NCBI GenBank assembly: GCA_947474365.1
Contig: CANJIU010000060.1
Coordinates: forward strand, 1 to 55,981
Direction: 5' to 3'
Source: Opitutia bacterium
GTDB lineage: Bacteria; Verrucomicrobiota; Verrucomicrobiia; Opitutales; Opitutaceae
Length of the DNA stretch: 55,981 bases
Shown here: positions 1-7,489 of the stretch, piece after piece
How the letters are laid out: each line of letters starts with the position of its first letter
How positions within the stretch are numbered: the stretch's first letter is position 1
The notes under the pieces: model-generated
The model's database searches: none
Seen by the model: the letters and a program-made list of their open reading frames with translations, nothing else
Told to the model about the DNA's origin: nothing
Made by a program: the position numbers and the translations under genes

Positions 1-1
1 C

Positions 2-148
2 GAACGGGGGCTCGCGGCCAATGTCGACGGCACCTGGGTGTACCACGCGACGACGGTCGCGCCGGTCGACCAGACGCTGACGATCGAGGCCGAGGCGAAG
101 GACCGTCCGGGACATGAACGGACGCGCTCGGAAACCTGGCACGCGTGA
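2..148 (+). CDS. C-terminal end of a small conserved protein (partial)
   Basis: Only the last 48 residues are inside the window; the frame is open to the left edge and stops at TGA 146-148. The visible part contains GTWVYHATT and KDRPGHERTRSETW. From memory, a small conserved bacterial family starts with MAKVILNPIF and ends with a region of the form GRWVYTAT...ATDRPG. If that is right, this is the tail of a full-length member and the short gene at 316 is a second, truncated member. The function of the family is not known to me. An intrinsic terminator follows 53 bases downstream, which fits this being the end of a transcription unit. Confidence 0.6.
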   Translation, partial: ERGLAANVDGTWVYHATTVAPVDQTLTIEAEAKDRPGHERTRSETWHA

Positions 149-200
149 TCACCCGATAACGCACGCACGCATGAACTCCCCGGGGTAAGGCGGAACTGAC

Positions 201-238
201 GGAGCCGGTGGACAGAATTCGCCGCCGGCTCCTTTTTC
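201..238 (+). terminator. Rho-independent terminator
   Basis: A perfect eight-base stem, GGAGCCGG at 201-208 and CCGGCTCC at 225-232, is followed directly by TTTTTCTT. It sits 53 bases after the stop at 148 on the plus strand. It is the only clear U-tailed terminator I found in the window. Confidence 0.8.
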
Positions 239-315
239 TTCCGAACCCGGTCAGTCACCCATCCTCAACGTATCCATAAAAACCTCATCGCGCGGTGTGA
301 CCGCGCCTTCTTCCC

Positions 316-537
316 ATGGCTAAGGTTATTCTCAATCCGATCTTCAACAGCTTCCGCGGCCGGTTGGGCGACGTCGTCTTCCGGCAGATGTACGGCAAGA
401 CCGTCATGTATGCCCGGCCGAAACCGTCGCAGCATCCGCCGACGCCGGCGCAGCTTGAGCAGCGGGCGCGGTTCCTCGCCGCGGCCCGCGCCCGGGCTGC
501 CGCCCGCCGGTTGGAGTCTGACCAGCCCAAAGGCTGA
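316..537 (+). CDS. Short MAKVILNPIF-type protein, probably a truncated paralogue
   Basis: This 73-residue frame begins MAKVILNPIFNSFRGRLGD and continues VVFRQMYGKTVMYARP and PPTPAQLEQRARF. That is the N-terminal part I recall for a small conserved family of roughly twice this length. The last 15 residues or so are low-complexity (ARAAARR) and do not look like the family, so the reading frame appears to have run into unrelated sequence. The tail of another probable member ends at 148, upstream of the terminator. It could still be expressed as a short protein. No function is known, and the truncation is inferred without an alignment. Confidence 0.5.
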   Translation: MAKVILNPIFNSFRGRLGDVVFRQMYGKTVMYARPKPSQHPPTPAQLEQRARFLAAARARAAARRLESDQPKG

Positions 538-707
538 TACCCGGGCCGCGGCACGCGCGACCTGCGGATGTTATGCCGTGCGGCAGCCGACAACCGTCTG
601 CCGCACGTTTCTTTTGATGCGAATGGTGATCGTCTGATCTGGGGCGGAACGGGCGCATTCCGCTTTTGGGAAAGGCGAGACATGCATCGATCACTGTCGT
701 GCAACTG

Positions 708-768
708 CTGGGGCCGCGACGCCCCCGTCGCGGTTTCGAACCACGCGACGGGGGCGTCGCGTCCCCAG
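708..768. repeat. Palindromic dispersed element, full-length copy
   Basis: The element opens with CTGGGG, closes with CCCCAG, and is an imperfect palindrome across its 61 bases. Each arm carries its own short palindrome built on CGACGCCCCCGTCG or its complement. A closely related copy lies at 3518-3580 and a half copy at 47424-47448, all between genes. This is the pattern of a REP- or BIME-like extragenic repeat or a small non-autonomous element. Its name and mobility are unknown. Confidence 0.75.
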
Positions 769-1060
769 GAACCGAATTCCGAACCGATCGACTGGAGCGG
801 CGACGCCCCCGTCGCCGTCTGCCATGGGAACCTCTCCCTTCGCCCGTGTTGAAGCTCCAGGGGGTTGCGCAAAAGCGCGGCAAACCCACGCGACGGGGGC
901 GTCGCGTCCCCAGGAATCGAATTCCGAACCGATCGACTGGAGCGGCGACACCCCCGTCGCCGTCTGCCATGGGAACCTCTCCCTTCGCCCCTGTTGAAGC
1001 TCCAGGGTGTTGCGCAAAAGCGCGGCAAACCCACGCGACGGGGGCGTCGCGTCCCCAGTT
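741..1060. repeat. Tandem repeat with a 145-base period carrying the palindromic arm
   Basis: The string starting CCACGCGACGGGGGCGTCGC occurs at 741, 886 and 1031, exactly 145 bases apart. The intervening sequence is also duplicated: GAATTCCGAACCGATCGACT occurs at 774 and 919. There are therefore two nearly identical full units and the first about 30 bases of a third. Differences are few, for example CGACGCC against CGACACC near 803 and 948, so the duplication looks recent. Each unit contains one GGCGACGCCCCCGTCGCC palindrome and one GCGACGGGGGCGTCGC palindrome. Confidence 0.85.
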
Positions 1061-1402
1061 TCCAGAAATTGAGATGTGGCCGGGCGGAACGTGAGCGAAG
1101 GGGAGGCGCGGGCCGGGACGGTCGCAGGCGGAGCGCGCGTCTTCCGAGTGCCCGTATCCATCCGCATCGTCACCGTGCGGCGACGAGCGTTCGTTCATTG
1201 TAGCCGCGCCGGTTACGGCGCGGTCTGGGGACGTCGCCCGCAAAAGGAAACCACGGTTGACCGCGGAACTGGCTTCCCCTTCGTTGGCGGAGCCAGGTGG
1301 GGCTCCCTTTACCCGCCACACCTCCCGGCTCACTTTCTGAAAAACAGGTTTCCCCATCGTCGTTCCCTGATCCTGCGGTGCACCGCCTGGGCGTTGGCTG
1401 TG

Positions 1403-2275
1403 ATGTTCGCATTTTTTTCCGGGTCGGCGTTCGCGGCCGCGGCGAAAAAGGCCCACGCGCCCAAGAATGCCAAGAACGCCATGGAAGCCAGGGACGGTAA
1501 CGAGGGCAGAGGCGGCAAACTCGCCGGACTACCCGGGGCGGTGGTGGAAACGGTGCGCGCGCTGCAGGGCAACGGCCAGATCGGCGACGTCACGCGCGAA
1601 ACCGAGGACGGGGAAACGCTGTTTGAAGTGGAGATCGTTCATGGCGCCGTCACGCGCACGCACGTCCTCGACGCCGAAGGAGTGCAACTCAACGTGCAGG
1701 TGTTTCCGAGCGAAGTGCCCGCTCCCGCGATGTCGGCGATCACGACCGAGGCCGGCGGCGGCCGGGTTGAGTTCATCAGCCAGTCGCGCGAGGACGGGCA
1801 GATCGTCTACGAGGCGGAAATCATCAAAGGCGGCAAGAAACGTTCGGCGACATTTTCCGTGGCGGGCAAGGTAATCAGCCGGCAGGTTTCACTGACGGAA
1901 CTGCCGGCGAAAATTCAGCAAGCCGTCGCGGCCCAGCTCAATGGCGGCAAGCTCGGTTCCTTCTTTCAAGGGCAGGATGACGATGGCGATCCCGTGTATT
2001 TCGGCGCGAGTGTGCGCTCCGGTCGCGCGCGGTGGTTCACGGTGGATGGGGACGGGGATTTGATCAGCGAGGAGGAAAAAATTCCCCTGGCCGATGCGCC
2101 CGCTTCGGTTCGGCAAACCGTCGCGCAACGCCTCGGCGGCGCCGACCACGTGCGCCTCTCGCGCGTGAAGGAGGACGAAGGGGTGAAATTCGACGTGCTC
2201 GCGATGACGGGGAAATCCGTGACCGCATTTTCGGTCACAGCGCAGGGCGAATTGATTCCCGCGGGCGGGAAGTGA
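1403..2275 (+). CDS. Secreted protein with PepSY-like repeats
   Basis: The product is an exported protein of about 290 residues built from roughly four repeats of about 65 residues. Each repeat reads as LPAxVxxAV...G..(x)...DGxxVYEVEI..G......V...G, which resembles the PepSY-like (beta-lactamase-inhibitor-like) fold. Examples are the segments around LPAKIQQAVAAQLNGGKLG and APASVRQTVAQRLGGADHV. Such proteins are usually periplasmic or surface-attached; the ligand is not known. A signal peptide ending SGSAFA is clear, but its start is not. ATG 1403 leaves almost no positive N-region, while GTG 1400, TTG 1394 or CTG 1367 would give a better one, and the frame stays open to GTG 1076. Confidence 0.7.
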   Translation: MFAFFSGSAFAAAAKKAHAPKNAKNAMEARDGNEGRGGKLAGLPGAVVETVRALQGNGQIGDVTRETEDGETLFEVEIVHGAVTRTHVLDAEGVQLNVQVFPSEVPAPAMSAITTEAGGGRVEFISQSREDGQIVYEAEIIKGGKKRSATFSVAGKVISRQVSLTELPAKIQQAVAAQLNGGKLGSFFQGQDDDGDPVYFGASVRSGRARWFTVDGDGDLISEEEKIPLADAPASVRQTVAQRLGGADHVRLSRVKEDEGVKFDVLAMTGKSVTAFSVTAQGELIPAGGK

Positions 2276-2486
2276 ACCGCGAGTTCAATGCGCCGCGGTC
2301 GAAAGGGCGCACCGCGGAAATAGCCGACAGGAGAGCGTCTCGAAAAAGGTAGGGACGGCTCTCCGAGCCGTCCGCTCGATCGGCCAAAATCTCGGCGCGA
2401 AAGCCCGACGCCCCCGTACAAAACACTCCGGTGCGTCCAAACCTGCCGGTCGTCTTTTTCGACGCCGCGATTGCAGCCGGAAACGA

Positions 2487-3377
2487 TTACTTCAGTTCCT
2501 TCATGAAACCCGGCAGTGACCACAGGGTGTTCAAGCTGTTTTTGTTCCCGTAGTTGGCGGGATATTGGGCGGCGAGGACGACGCGGATTTCCTCCGGCGT
2601 CTTGCCCTGGTGAATCAGCCCGGTGACTTCGGTGCGCAGCTTTGTGACATTGTCGCGATACGTTTTCAGCCCCGCGGGGTTGGTCACCGCGCCGTGTCCC
2701 GGAATCACGGTGTCGAAGTCGAACGCGGCCACGGCGGCGTCCATCGTCTTGCTCCACTCGACGATGCTGCCGCCGCCGTTGTAGTCGATGAGTGGTGTTG
2801 CGCCGGCCATCAGATCGCCGGTGTGAATCACGCGGTGCGCGGGGAAATAGATAACGATGTCGCCGTTGGTGTGGCCGCGGCCGAAATAGCGGGCGCGCAC
2901 TTCCTTGCCGCCCAGGAAGACGGAGGTCTCGTCGTTGAAGACGATGCGCGCGGGACGCATGTCGGGGGAGGCGTTGCTTTGCTTCTTTTCGAGGATGTTG
3001 GTCCGGGAATTCTTGTGGGAGATGATTTCCGCCATGGGCAGGAAGCGCGTGTTGCCGCCGCTGTGATCGGAATGATAGTGGGTGTTGAAGACGTACTTCA
3101 CCGGCTGGTTCGTGACGCTCTTCACCTGCTGGAGGATGGCGTCGTAGTCCTGCTCAAACTTGTCGTCGACGAGGATCACGCCTTCGTCGGTGACCAGGAC
3201 GGCGACGTTGCCGCCGTTGCCCACAATCACGAAGAGATCGTCTTTGATCTTTTCGGTGACCAGGGCGGCGCGCGGGGGCGTCTGCGCGTGCGCCGGCGTG
3301 GAGGCGGCGCCGCCGCCGAGCAGGGTGAGGGCAGCGATGAGGAGCGTGCGATGCAGGTGGGTGCGGAGATGATTCAT
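2487..3377 (-). CDS. Secreted metallo-beta-lactamase-fold hydrolase
   Basis: This 296-residue protein has a signal peptide (MNHLRTHLHRTLLIAALTLL, cleavage after AHA) and a complete metallo-beta-lactamase fold. The zinc motif HYHSDH lies at residues 100-105. A later FGRGHTNGD supplies another histidine, HTGDLM an aspartate and IPGHG the last histidine. The substrate cannot be read from sequence; relatives are annotated as MBL-fold hydrolases or cyclases, and a beta-lactamase is possible but not shown. ATG 3377 was chosen because it opens the signal peptide; ATG 3401 is an alternative. It is separated from both neighbours by more than 200 bases, so it is probably transcribed alone. Confidence 0.85.
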   Translation of the reverse strand: MNHLRTHLHRTLLIAALTLLGGGAASTPAHAQTPPRAALVTEKIKDDLFVIVGNGGNVAVLVTDEGVILVDDKFEQDYDAILQQVKSVTNQPVKYVFNTHYHSDHSGGNTRFLPMAEIISHKNSRTNILEKKQSNASPDMRPARIVFNDETSVFLGGKEVRARYFGRGHTNGDIVIYFPAHRVIHTGDLMAGATPLIDYNGGGSIVEWSKTMDAAVAAFDFDTVIPGHGAVTNPAGLKTYRDNVTKLRTEVTGLIHQGKTPEEIRVVLAAQYPANYGNKNSLNTLWSLPGFMKELK

Positions 3378-3517
3378 GAGGTGGACAGGTGGGGCGTGCA
3401 TCGGGTCAAGAAAGGATGCTGATGGCAAGCCGGCGGCGGCACAGCCCCGGGTGGATTCCGAATCAATTTCATTTTTGGGATAGGCGCAAATGATGGTCGG
3501 CCTTGGTCGGGATGTCG

Positions 3518-3580
3518 CTGGAGCCGCGACGCCCACGCCTCGGATTCTCAAGCCACGCGACGAGGGCGTCGCGTCCCCAG
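3518..3580. repeat. Palindromic dispersed element, second full-length copy
   Basis: This element runs from CTGGAG at 3518 to CCCCAG at 3580. The right arm, GCGACGAGGGCGTCGCGTCC, differs by one base from the arm at 741. It lies between the convergent side of the TonB receptor gene and the start region of the hydrolase gene, outside coding sequence. Confidence 0.75.
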
Positions 3581-3653
3581 GGTCAAACCAAGGAACTGCG
3601 CCTGTGAGCTCTCCGACTTCGGCGAGGAGTCGTGAGGCGAGGTTCAACTTGAC

Positions 3654-6600
3654 TCAGAACGAACCCTTGATCCCCAGGGTCAGCTGGACGTTCGTGGTCA
3701 GGACCTGGGAGACCCGGGCATAGCCGGGGGTCTGCGACCCGTAGCGTAACAGGGTTTCCGGTACGTCGAAGACGTTCTGGGCGCTCATGTAGATGAACAG
3801 ATTCGACCGCAGTTGGTAGTCGACGTTGATGTCGAGCCGGGTGCGGGATTTGGAGTATTCGTAGGCGTCGGGCCCAAGCGCCGCGACGCTGCCGAGGCGC
3901 TGCTGGCCGCGGTAGTTCCACTTGGCCATCACGCTGAAAGGCTTCTTCGTGAAATCGAGGCCCCAATTGGCGCTCTCCGGGATGAAGCCGCTGAAGTCGG
4001 CGTCGCGCCCGCCCTGCAGCTTGAGCTTGGTGCCGTTGGCGAAGACGCTGAAGTAGCGGCCCCACGAGCCGAGCGGGCGGAGCGAGTGGCGGAGGTTGAA
4101 TTCGATGCCGTCGACGCGGGCGGTGCCGGGCACGTTGTAGGTGGTCGTGATTTGCCAGCCGACGTAGCGCGGGTCGAGTTCGAGTTGTTCGAGGTCGGCG
4201 GCGGTGGCGACCTTCACGGCGTCGCCGAAGAAATTCCGGATTTCCTTCCGGAAAACTCCGGCGCTGAAGAGGCCGCCCTGCGGGGTGTAGTATTCGAGGG
4301 AGAGATCGTAGTTGTCGCCGGTCCACGGGCGCAGGCCGGTGTTGCGCGCGGTGATGCGGCCGGGGATTTGGTTGGGGTCCGGGGTGCTGTTGCCGAAGTC
4401 GGTTTCGTCGACGGTGGTGTTGGGGACGAGGCTGGTGAAGTCGGGGCGGCCGTACGTCTTGGCGTAGGCGGCGCGGGCGAGCAGGTTTTCGCGGATCTGA
4501 TAGGTGAGGTGCAGGCTCGGGTAACTGCCATCGTACATGCGCGAGGCTTTGAAACCGCGCTCCTGCCGGGTGACGGTGAGTTCCTGCAACGAGCCGGCGG
4601 CGCCGGCCTCGGGGCGGCGGATGCGGGCGCCGGTGGCGGTGCGGGCGAACGAGCCGTCGGCGTTGCGCGCGAAGACGGCGCTGGGGTCGTTGCGGATGCC
4701 CTGACCGTCGGCGTCGGTTCGTTCGTAACGCACGCCGGTGAGCACCTTGAGTCGGTTTTGGAAGAGACTGAGTTCGGTTTGGATGTAGCCGGCAGACACG
4801 GCCTCCTGCAGCCATTCGGAATTGTTCAGGCGGAAGAGTTCCTCGGCGGTGATTTGGGCGGGGGTCTTGCTGAAGAGCACGGGATTGACCTGAAACGCGC
4901 GCAGGGCGTTGGCGGTGGAGACGAAGGGCAGGTTGTGGAAACCGAAGTTTTCGCTCTGATTCACGTAGACCGTATTGCGAAAGAGCGCGGGCGAATCGGG
5001 CGTCGCCGGGTTTCCATCGGGGCCGTTGTAGTTCCAGTTGATGCTCTCCCGGCGCACGTCGCGGACCTGCACCCGGCGCAAACCGCCGACCTGAATCGCG
5101 GCGGGGAACGACAGCGAGGGGAGGGTCTTGCGCACATCCAGCTTGCCGTTGGTGAGATCGTCGCGGATCACCCGCGGCGTGGAGGTGGCGGAATTGACCT
5201 GGTAATTGTCGAGGTTGTTGAGATCGAACGGGCGCTCCGTGTTGTCGAACACCTGGATGGACTGAGGTCGAATGTCGCCGATTTTGGCGAAACTCACGCG
5301 GATGGGTGAGCGGTTGGCGATTACGAGACCGCGGAAGCGGCCGTGGATCGTGTCCTGGTATCCGCCGGAAGAATTCGAATGGCCGAGGGCGGCGACGACG
5401 CGCCAGTTGCCGTCGTCGAAGCGGTAGCGAAGGCCGACGGCCTCGGTATCGAGTTGTTGGCGGACGCCGGCGCCCCCGTTGCCGATGGTGATTGCGCCGC
5501 GACCGGTGGCGCCGGAGGTGAAGTCGTCGCCGAAGGTGAGGGGCACGCCGGGAGTCACGGTGGGCGCGGCGTTGGTGCCGGTGCTGAGCAGGATCGAGGC
5601 GTTGGAGCGGTCGGAGACGAAGCGGCTGCGCTCGAGGTTGAGGGAGAGCACGCCGTTGGGCGTGGCGCGCCAGTCGGCCTTCAGCCCGAGTGCGTTGCGC
5701 GCGTTCTGCCGCGGCACGCTGTTGAGCTGGAAGGATTGCAGGAACGGCTTGCTGATCGAGGCGTTGGTTCCCGCTCCCGTCGCGCTGAAGCCGCGCGGCA
5801 CCCACTCCATCTCGATGAAGCGGTTCTGGCTCTGACCGGTCACGACGAGTCCGAAGGTCTTCGTCACCGGCAGGGTATAGTCGAAGGTGAAACTCGGCAG
5901 CACCTTGAACACCTTTTCATCGGTGGTGTGCGGCACCCGCTGGAGGCTCATGGTCCGGTGGTTGCCGGAGACGCCCACGCTGTAACGCAGCTGGGCATTC
6001 TTCCGCTCGAAGGCGCTCTTGCTCACCATGTCGATCGAGCCCGCCATCGAATCCGCGGGCGTCGCGGGCGTCGGCACCTTCGTGACTTCCAGCCGCGAGA
6101 TGTTGTTGATCGACACCTGGGTGAATTGAAACACGCGCGAGGCGCCCTGCGGGTTCCCCGTGTTGGCCATCTGGAGACCGTCGCCGGACACGACCGCCTG
6201 CGCGGTGGGAAATCCGCGCACCGAGACTGAGGCCACCGAGCCGCCGGACTCGCGATCGTACTCCGCCGTGATGCCGGGCATGAATTTGAGAAATTCGCCG
6301 ACGTTGCCGTCCATCACGTCGCCCAGCGCATCCGCGGCGATGACGTTCTTGATGTTCGGCGAAAAACGCTGCTCGTTGATCGCAATCGCGGCGCCGTCGG
6401 TCTCGCGGGAGGTGGCGACGACAAAGGAGTCGAGTTTCACCGTACCGGAAGGATCCGCGCCATAGCGGGAGACGTTGGTGAGGTTGACGTCCTGGGTGAC
6501 GGTCTCGCCGGCGCGGACCGTGACCGGAATCTGCTGTGCGTCCAGGCCGGTGAAGTAAACTTCGAGCACGGCGGGTCCGCTGGGCAAACCGGACAGGCGA

Positions 6601-6827
6601 TAGCTGCCGGTCTGATCGGTGAATGCCACCTGATTGGTGTCTTTCACGGTCACCCGGGCGTTGTTCAAATACTGGCCGGTCGCGACATTTTGGATGCGGC
6701 CGGAAACGGAACCGGTGGCCTGGGCGGCCGCGTGAGTGGTGGCGTCTGCGGCGACGCCAAGAGCCTGCAGGAAGTGGAGCGCCACGCAGGCAACGACGGT
6801 TCGGAAGAGGGGACGGGCATTTTTCAT
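3654..6827 (-). CDS. TonB-dependent receptor with N-terminal carboxypeptidase-like domain
   Basis: This 1057-residue outer-membrane receptor has a signal peptide up to about residue 28. A CarboxypepD_reg-like beta sandwich follows at about 37-120 (GSVSGRIQNVATGQYL, then TDQTGSYRLSGLPSG). The plug domain is at about 130-270, with DALGDVMDGNVGEFLKFMPG and SVRGF, and the rest is a 22-strand barrel. The chain ends in phenylalanine (IKGSF), as expected for barrel assembly. Receptors of this build in Verrucomicrobiota and Bacteroidota import oligosaccharides using TonB-ExbBD energy. No SusD, glycosidase or regulator is adjacent, so the substrate is unknown. It appears to be a single-gene unit, divergent from the lipoprotein gene at 7061. 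Confidence 0.92.
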   Translation of the reverse strand: MKNARPLFRTVVACVALHFLQALGVAADATTHAAAQATGSVSGRIQNVATGQYLNNARVTVKDTNQVAFTDQTGSYRLSGLPSGPAVLEVYFTGLDAQQIPVTVRAGETVTQDVNLTNVSRYGADPSGTVKLDSFVVATSRETDGAAIAINEQRFSPNIKNVIAADALGDVMDGNVGEFLKFMPGITAEYDRESGGSVASVSVRGFPTAQAVVSGDGLQMANTGNPQGASRVFQFTQVSINNISRLEVTKVPTPATPADSMAGSIDMVSKSAFERKNAQLRYSVGVSGNHRTMSLQRVPHTTDEKVFKVLPSFTFDYTLPVTKTFGLVVTGQSQNRFIEMEWVPRGFSATGAGTNASISKPFLQSFQLNSVPRQNARNALGLKADWRATPNGVLSLNLERSRFVSDRSNASILLSTGTNAAPTVTPGVPLTFGDDFTSGATGRGAITIGNGGAGVRQQLDTEAVGLRYRFDDGNWRVVAALGHSNSSGGYQDTIHGRFRGLVIANRSPIRVSFAKIGDIRPQSIQVFDNTERPFDLNNLDNYQVNSATSTPRVIRDDLTNGKLDVRKTLPSLSFPAAIQVGGLRRVQVRDVRRESINWNYNGPDGNPATPDSPALFRNTVYVNQSENFGFHNLPFVSTANALRAFQVNPVLFSKTPAQITAEELFRLNNSEWLQEAVSAGYIQTELSLFQNRLKVLTGVRYERTDADGQGIRNDPSAVFARNADGSFARTATGARIRRPEAGAAGSLQELTVTRQERGFKASRMYDGSYPSLHLTYQIRENLLARAAYAKTYGRPDFTSLVPNTTVDETDFGNSTPDPNQIPGRITARNTGLRPWTGDNYDLSLEYYTPQGGLFSAGVFRKEIRNFFGDAVKVATAADLEQLELDPRYVGWQITTTYNVPGTARVDGIEFNLRHSLRPLGSWGRYFSVFANGTKLKLQGGRDADFSGFIPESANWGLDFTKKPFSVMAKWNYRGQQRLGSVAALGPDAYEYSKSRTRLDINVDYQLRSNLFIYMSAQNVFDVPETLLRYGSQTPGYARVSQVLTTNVQLTLGIKGSF

Positions 6828-7060
6828 CGAAAGATGGGGTTGGGGAAGTATCGACTGAGCCGCAGAAATTCAACTGAGCGTTGACGGCGGACAGCCGAGA
6901 TCAAAACCAAACGGCGAACTTCGTTTTCACGTCGGGCGGTGAAAGAAAACCTTTGGGTAAACTGCTTTCTGGCCGATGAAGGAACTGCTGGGTGCAACTC
7001 CGCTCCCCGTAGGCGCTATCACGCGGTCGCGTGCGGACGGGGGAAGCTTCCGGCGTTCCC

Positions 7061-7462
7061 ATGCGCAACACTTCGAGCCTTGTCTGCCGACAGTACGGGT
7101 TGCTGATTGGGACCGGGTTGGCGCTGGCGGGCTGTGCTTCGACGGGGACGGTGGTCCCTCCGGGCCCCTCGACGGCCCACCTTTCCGTGGTGAACCAAAC
7201 TCCCTACGCGTGGCAGATTGGAGTGACCGGTGTGCGGGGTGGGCCGGCGCGCGACCTCCGGGTCGCAGCTCGCGGAACGATCGAACTCGAATTGCCGGGC
7301 GACGATTATACGATCGAGCAGACGATGCTGGTGGAGGCGGGTCGACCGGGAACAACCCGGTCGCTGGTGGCGCGATTGGATGCCGGTCAGACGTACCGGT
7401 GGCCACTGGCCACGCTCATGTCGGCGCCCGGCGACGAGGAGGCCGGCGTTCGTCGGGACTGA
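7061..7462 (+). CDS. Small lipoprotein of unknown function
   Basis: The 133-residue product starts MRNTSSLVCRQYGLL and has a lipobox, LALAGC, about 25 residues in, so it should be a lipid-anchored envelope protein. The mature part includes AHLSVVNQTPYAWQIGV and a Thr/Arg-rich beta-like stretch ending AGQTYRWPLATL, which suggests a small beta sandwich. I do not recognise the family. ATG 7061 is preferred over the upstream frame start at 7031 because it places the signal peptide at the N-terminus. The next gene begins 27 bases after its stop in the same direction, so the two probably work together. Confidence 0.7.
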   Translation: MRNTSSLVCRQYGLLIGTGLALAGCASTGTVVPPGPSTAHLSVVNQTPYAWQIGVTGVRGGPARDLRVAARGTIELELPGDDYTIEQTMLVEAGRPGTTRSLVARLDAGQTYRWPLATLMSAPGDEEAGVRRD

Positions 7463-7489
7463 GCAGCGGGGGGCCGAACACGCGAGACC

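Larger units (their letters stand above)
538..1402. other. Long non-coding stretch with palindromic repeats
   Basis: I see no convincing gene in these 865 bases. Open frames on both strands exist only because the sequence is very GC-rich and palindromic. The stretch holds an inverted-repeat element at 708-768 and a 145-base tandem repeat at 741-1060. The part from about 1060 to 1402 has no recognisable structure and should hold the promoter and start region of the PepSY-like gene. Confidence 0.6.

Noticed and set aside
741..1060. CRISPR array
   Set aside because: The repeat period is 145 bases, the sequence between repeats is itself duplicated, and no cas genes are present.
538..1402. Protein-coding genes in the repeat region
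   Set aside because: Overlapping frames on both strands follow the palindromic repeats and disagree with each other; none has a start signal or domain.
2487..3377. A named beta-lactamase resistance gene
   Set aside because: The metal motif is shared by many MBL-fold hydrolases and nothing specific to a beta-lactamase class could be confirmed.
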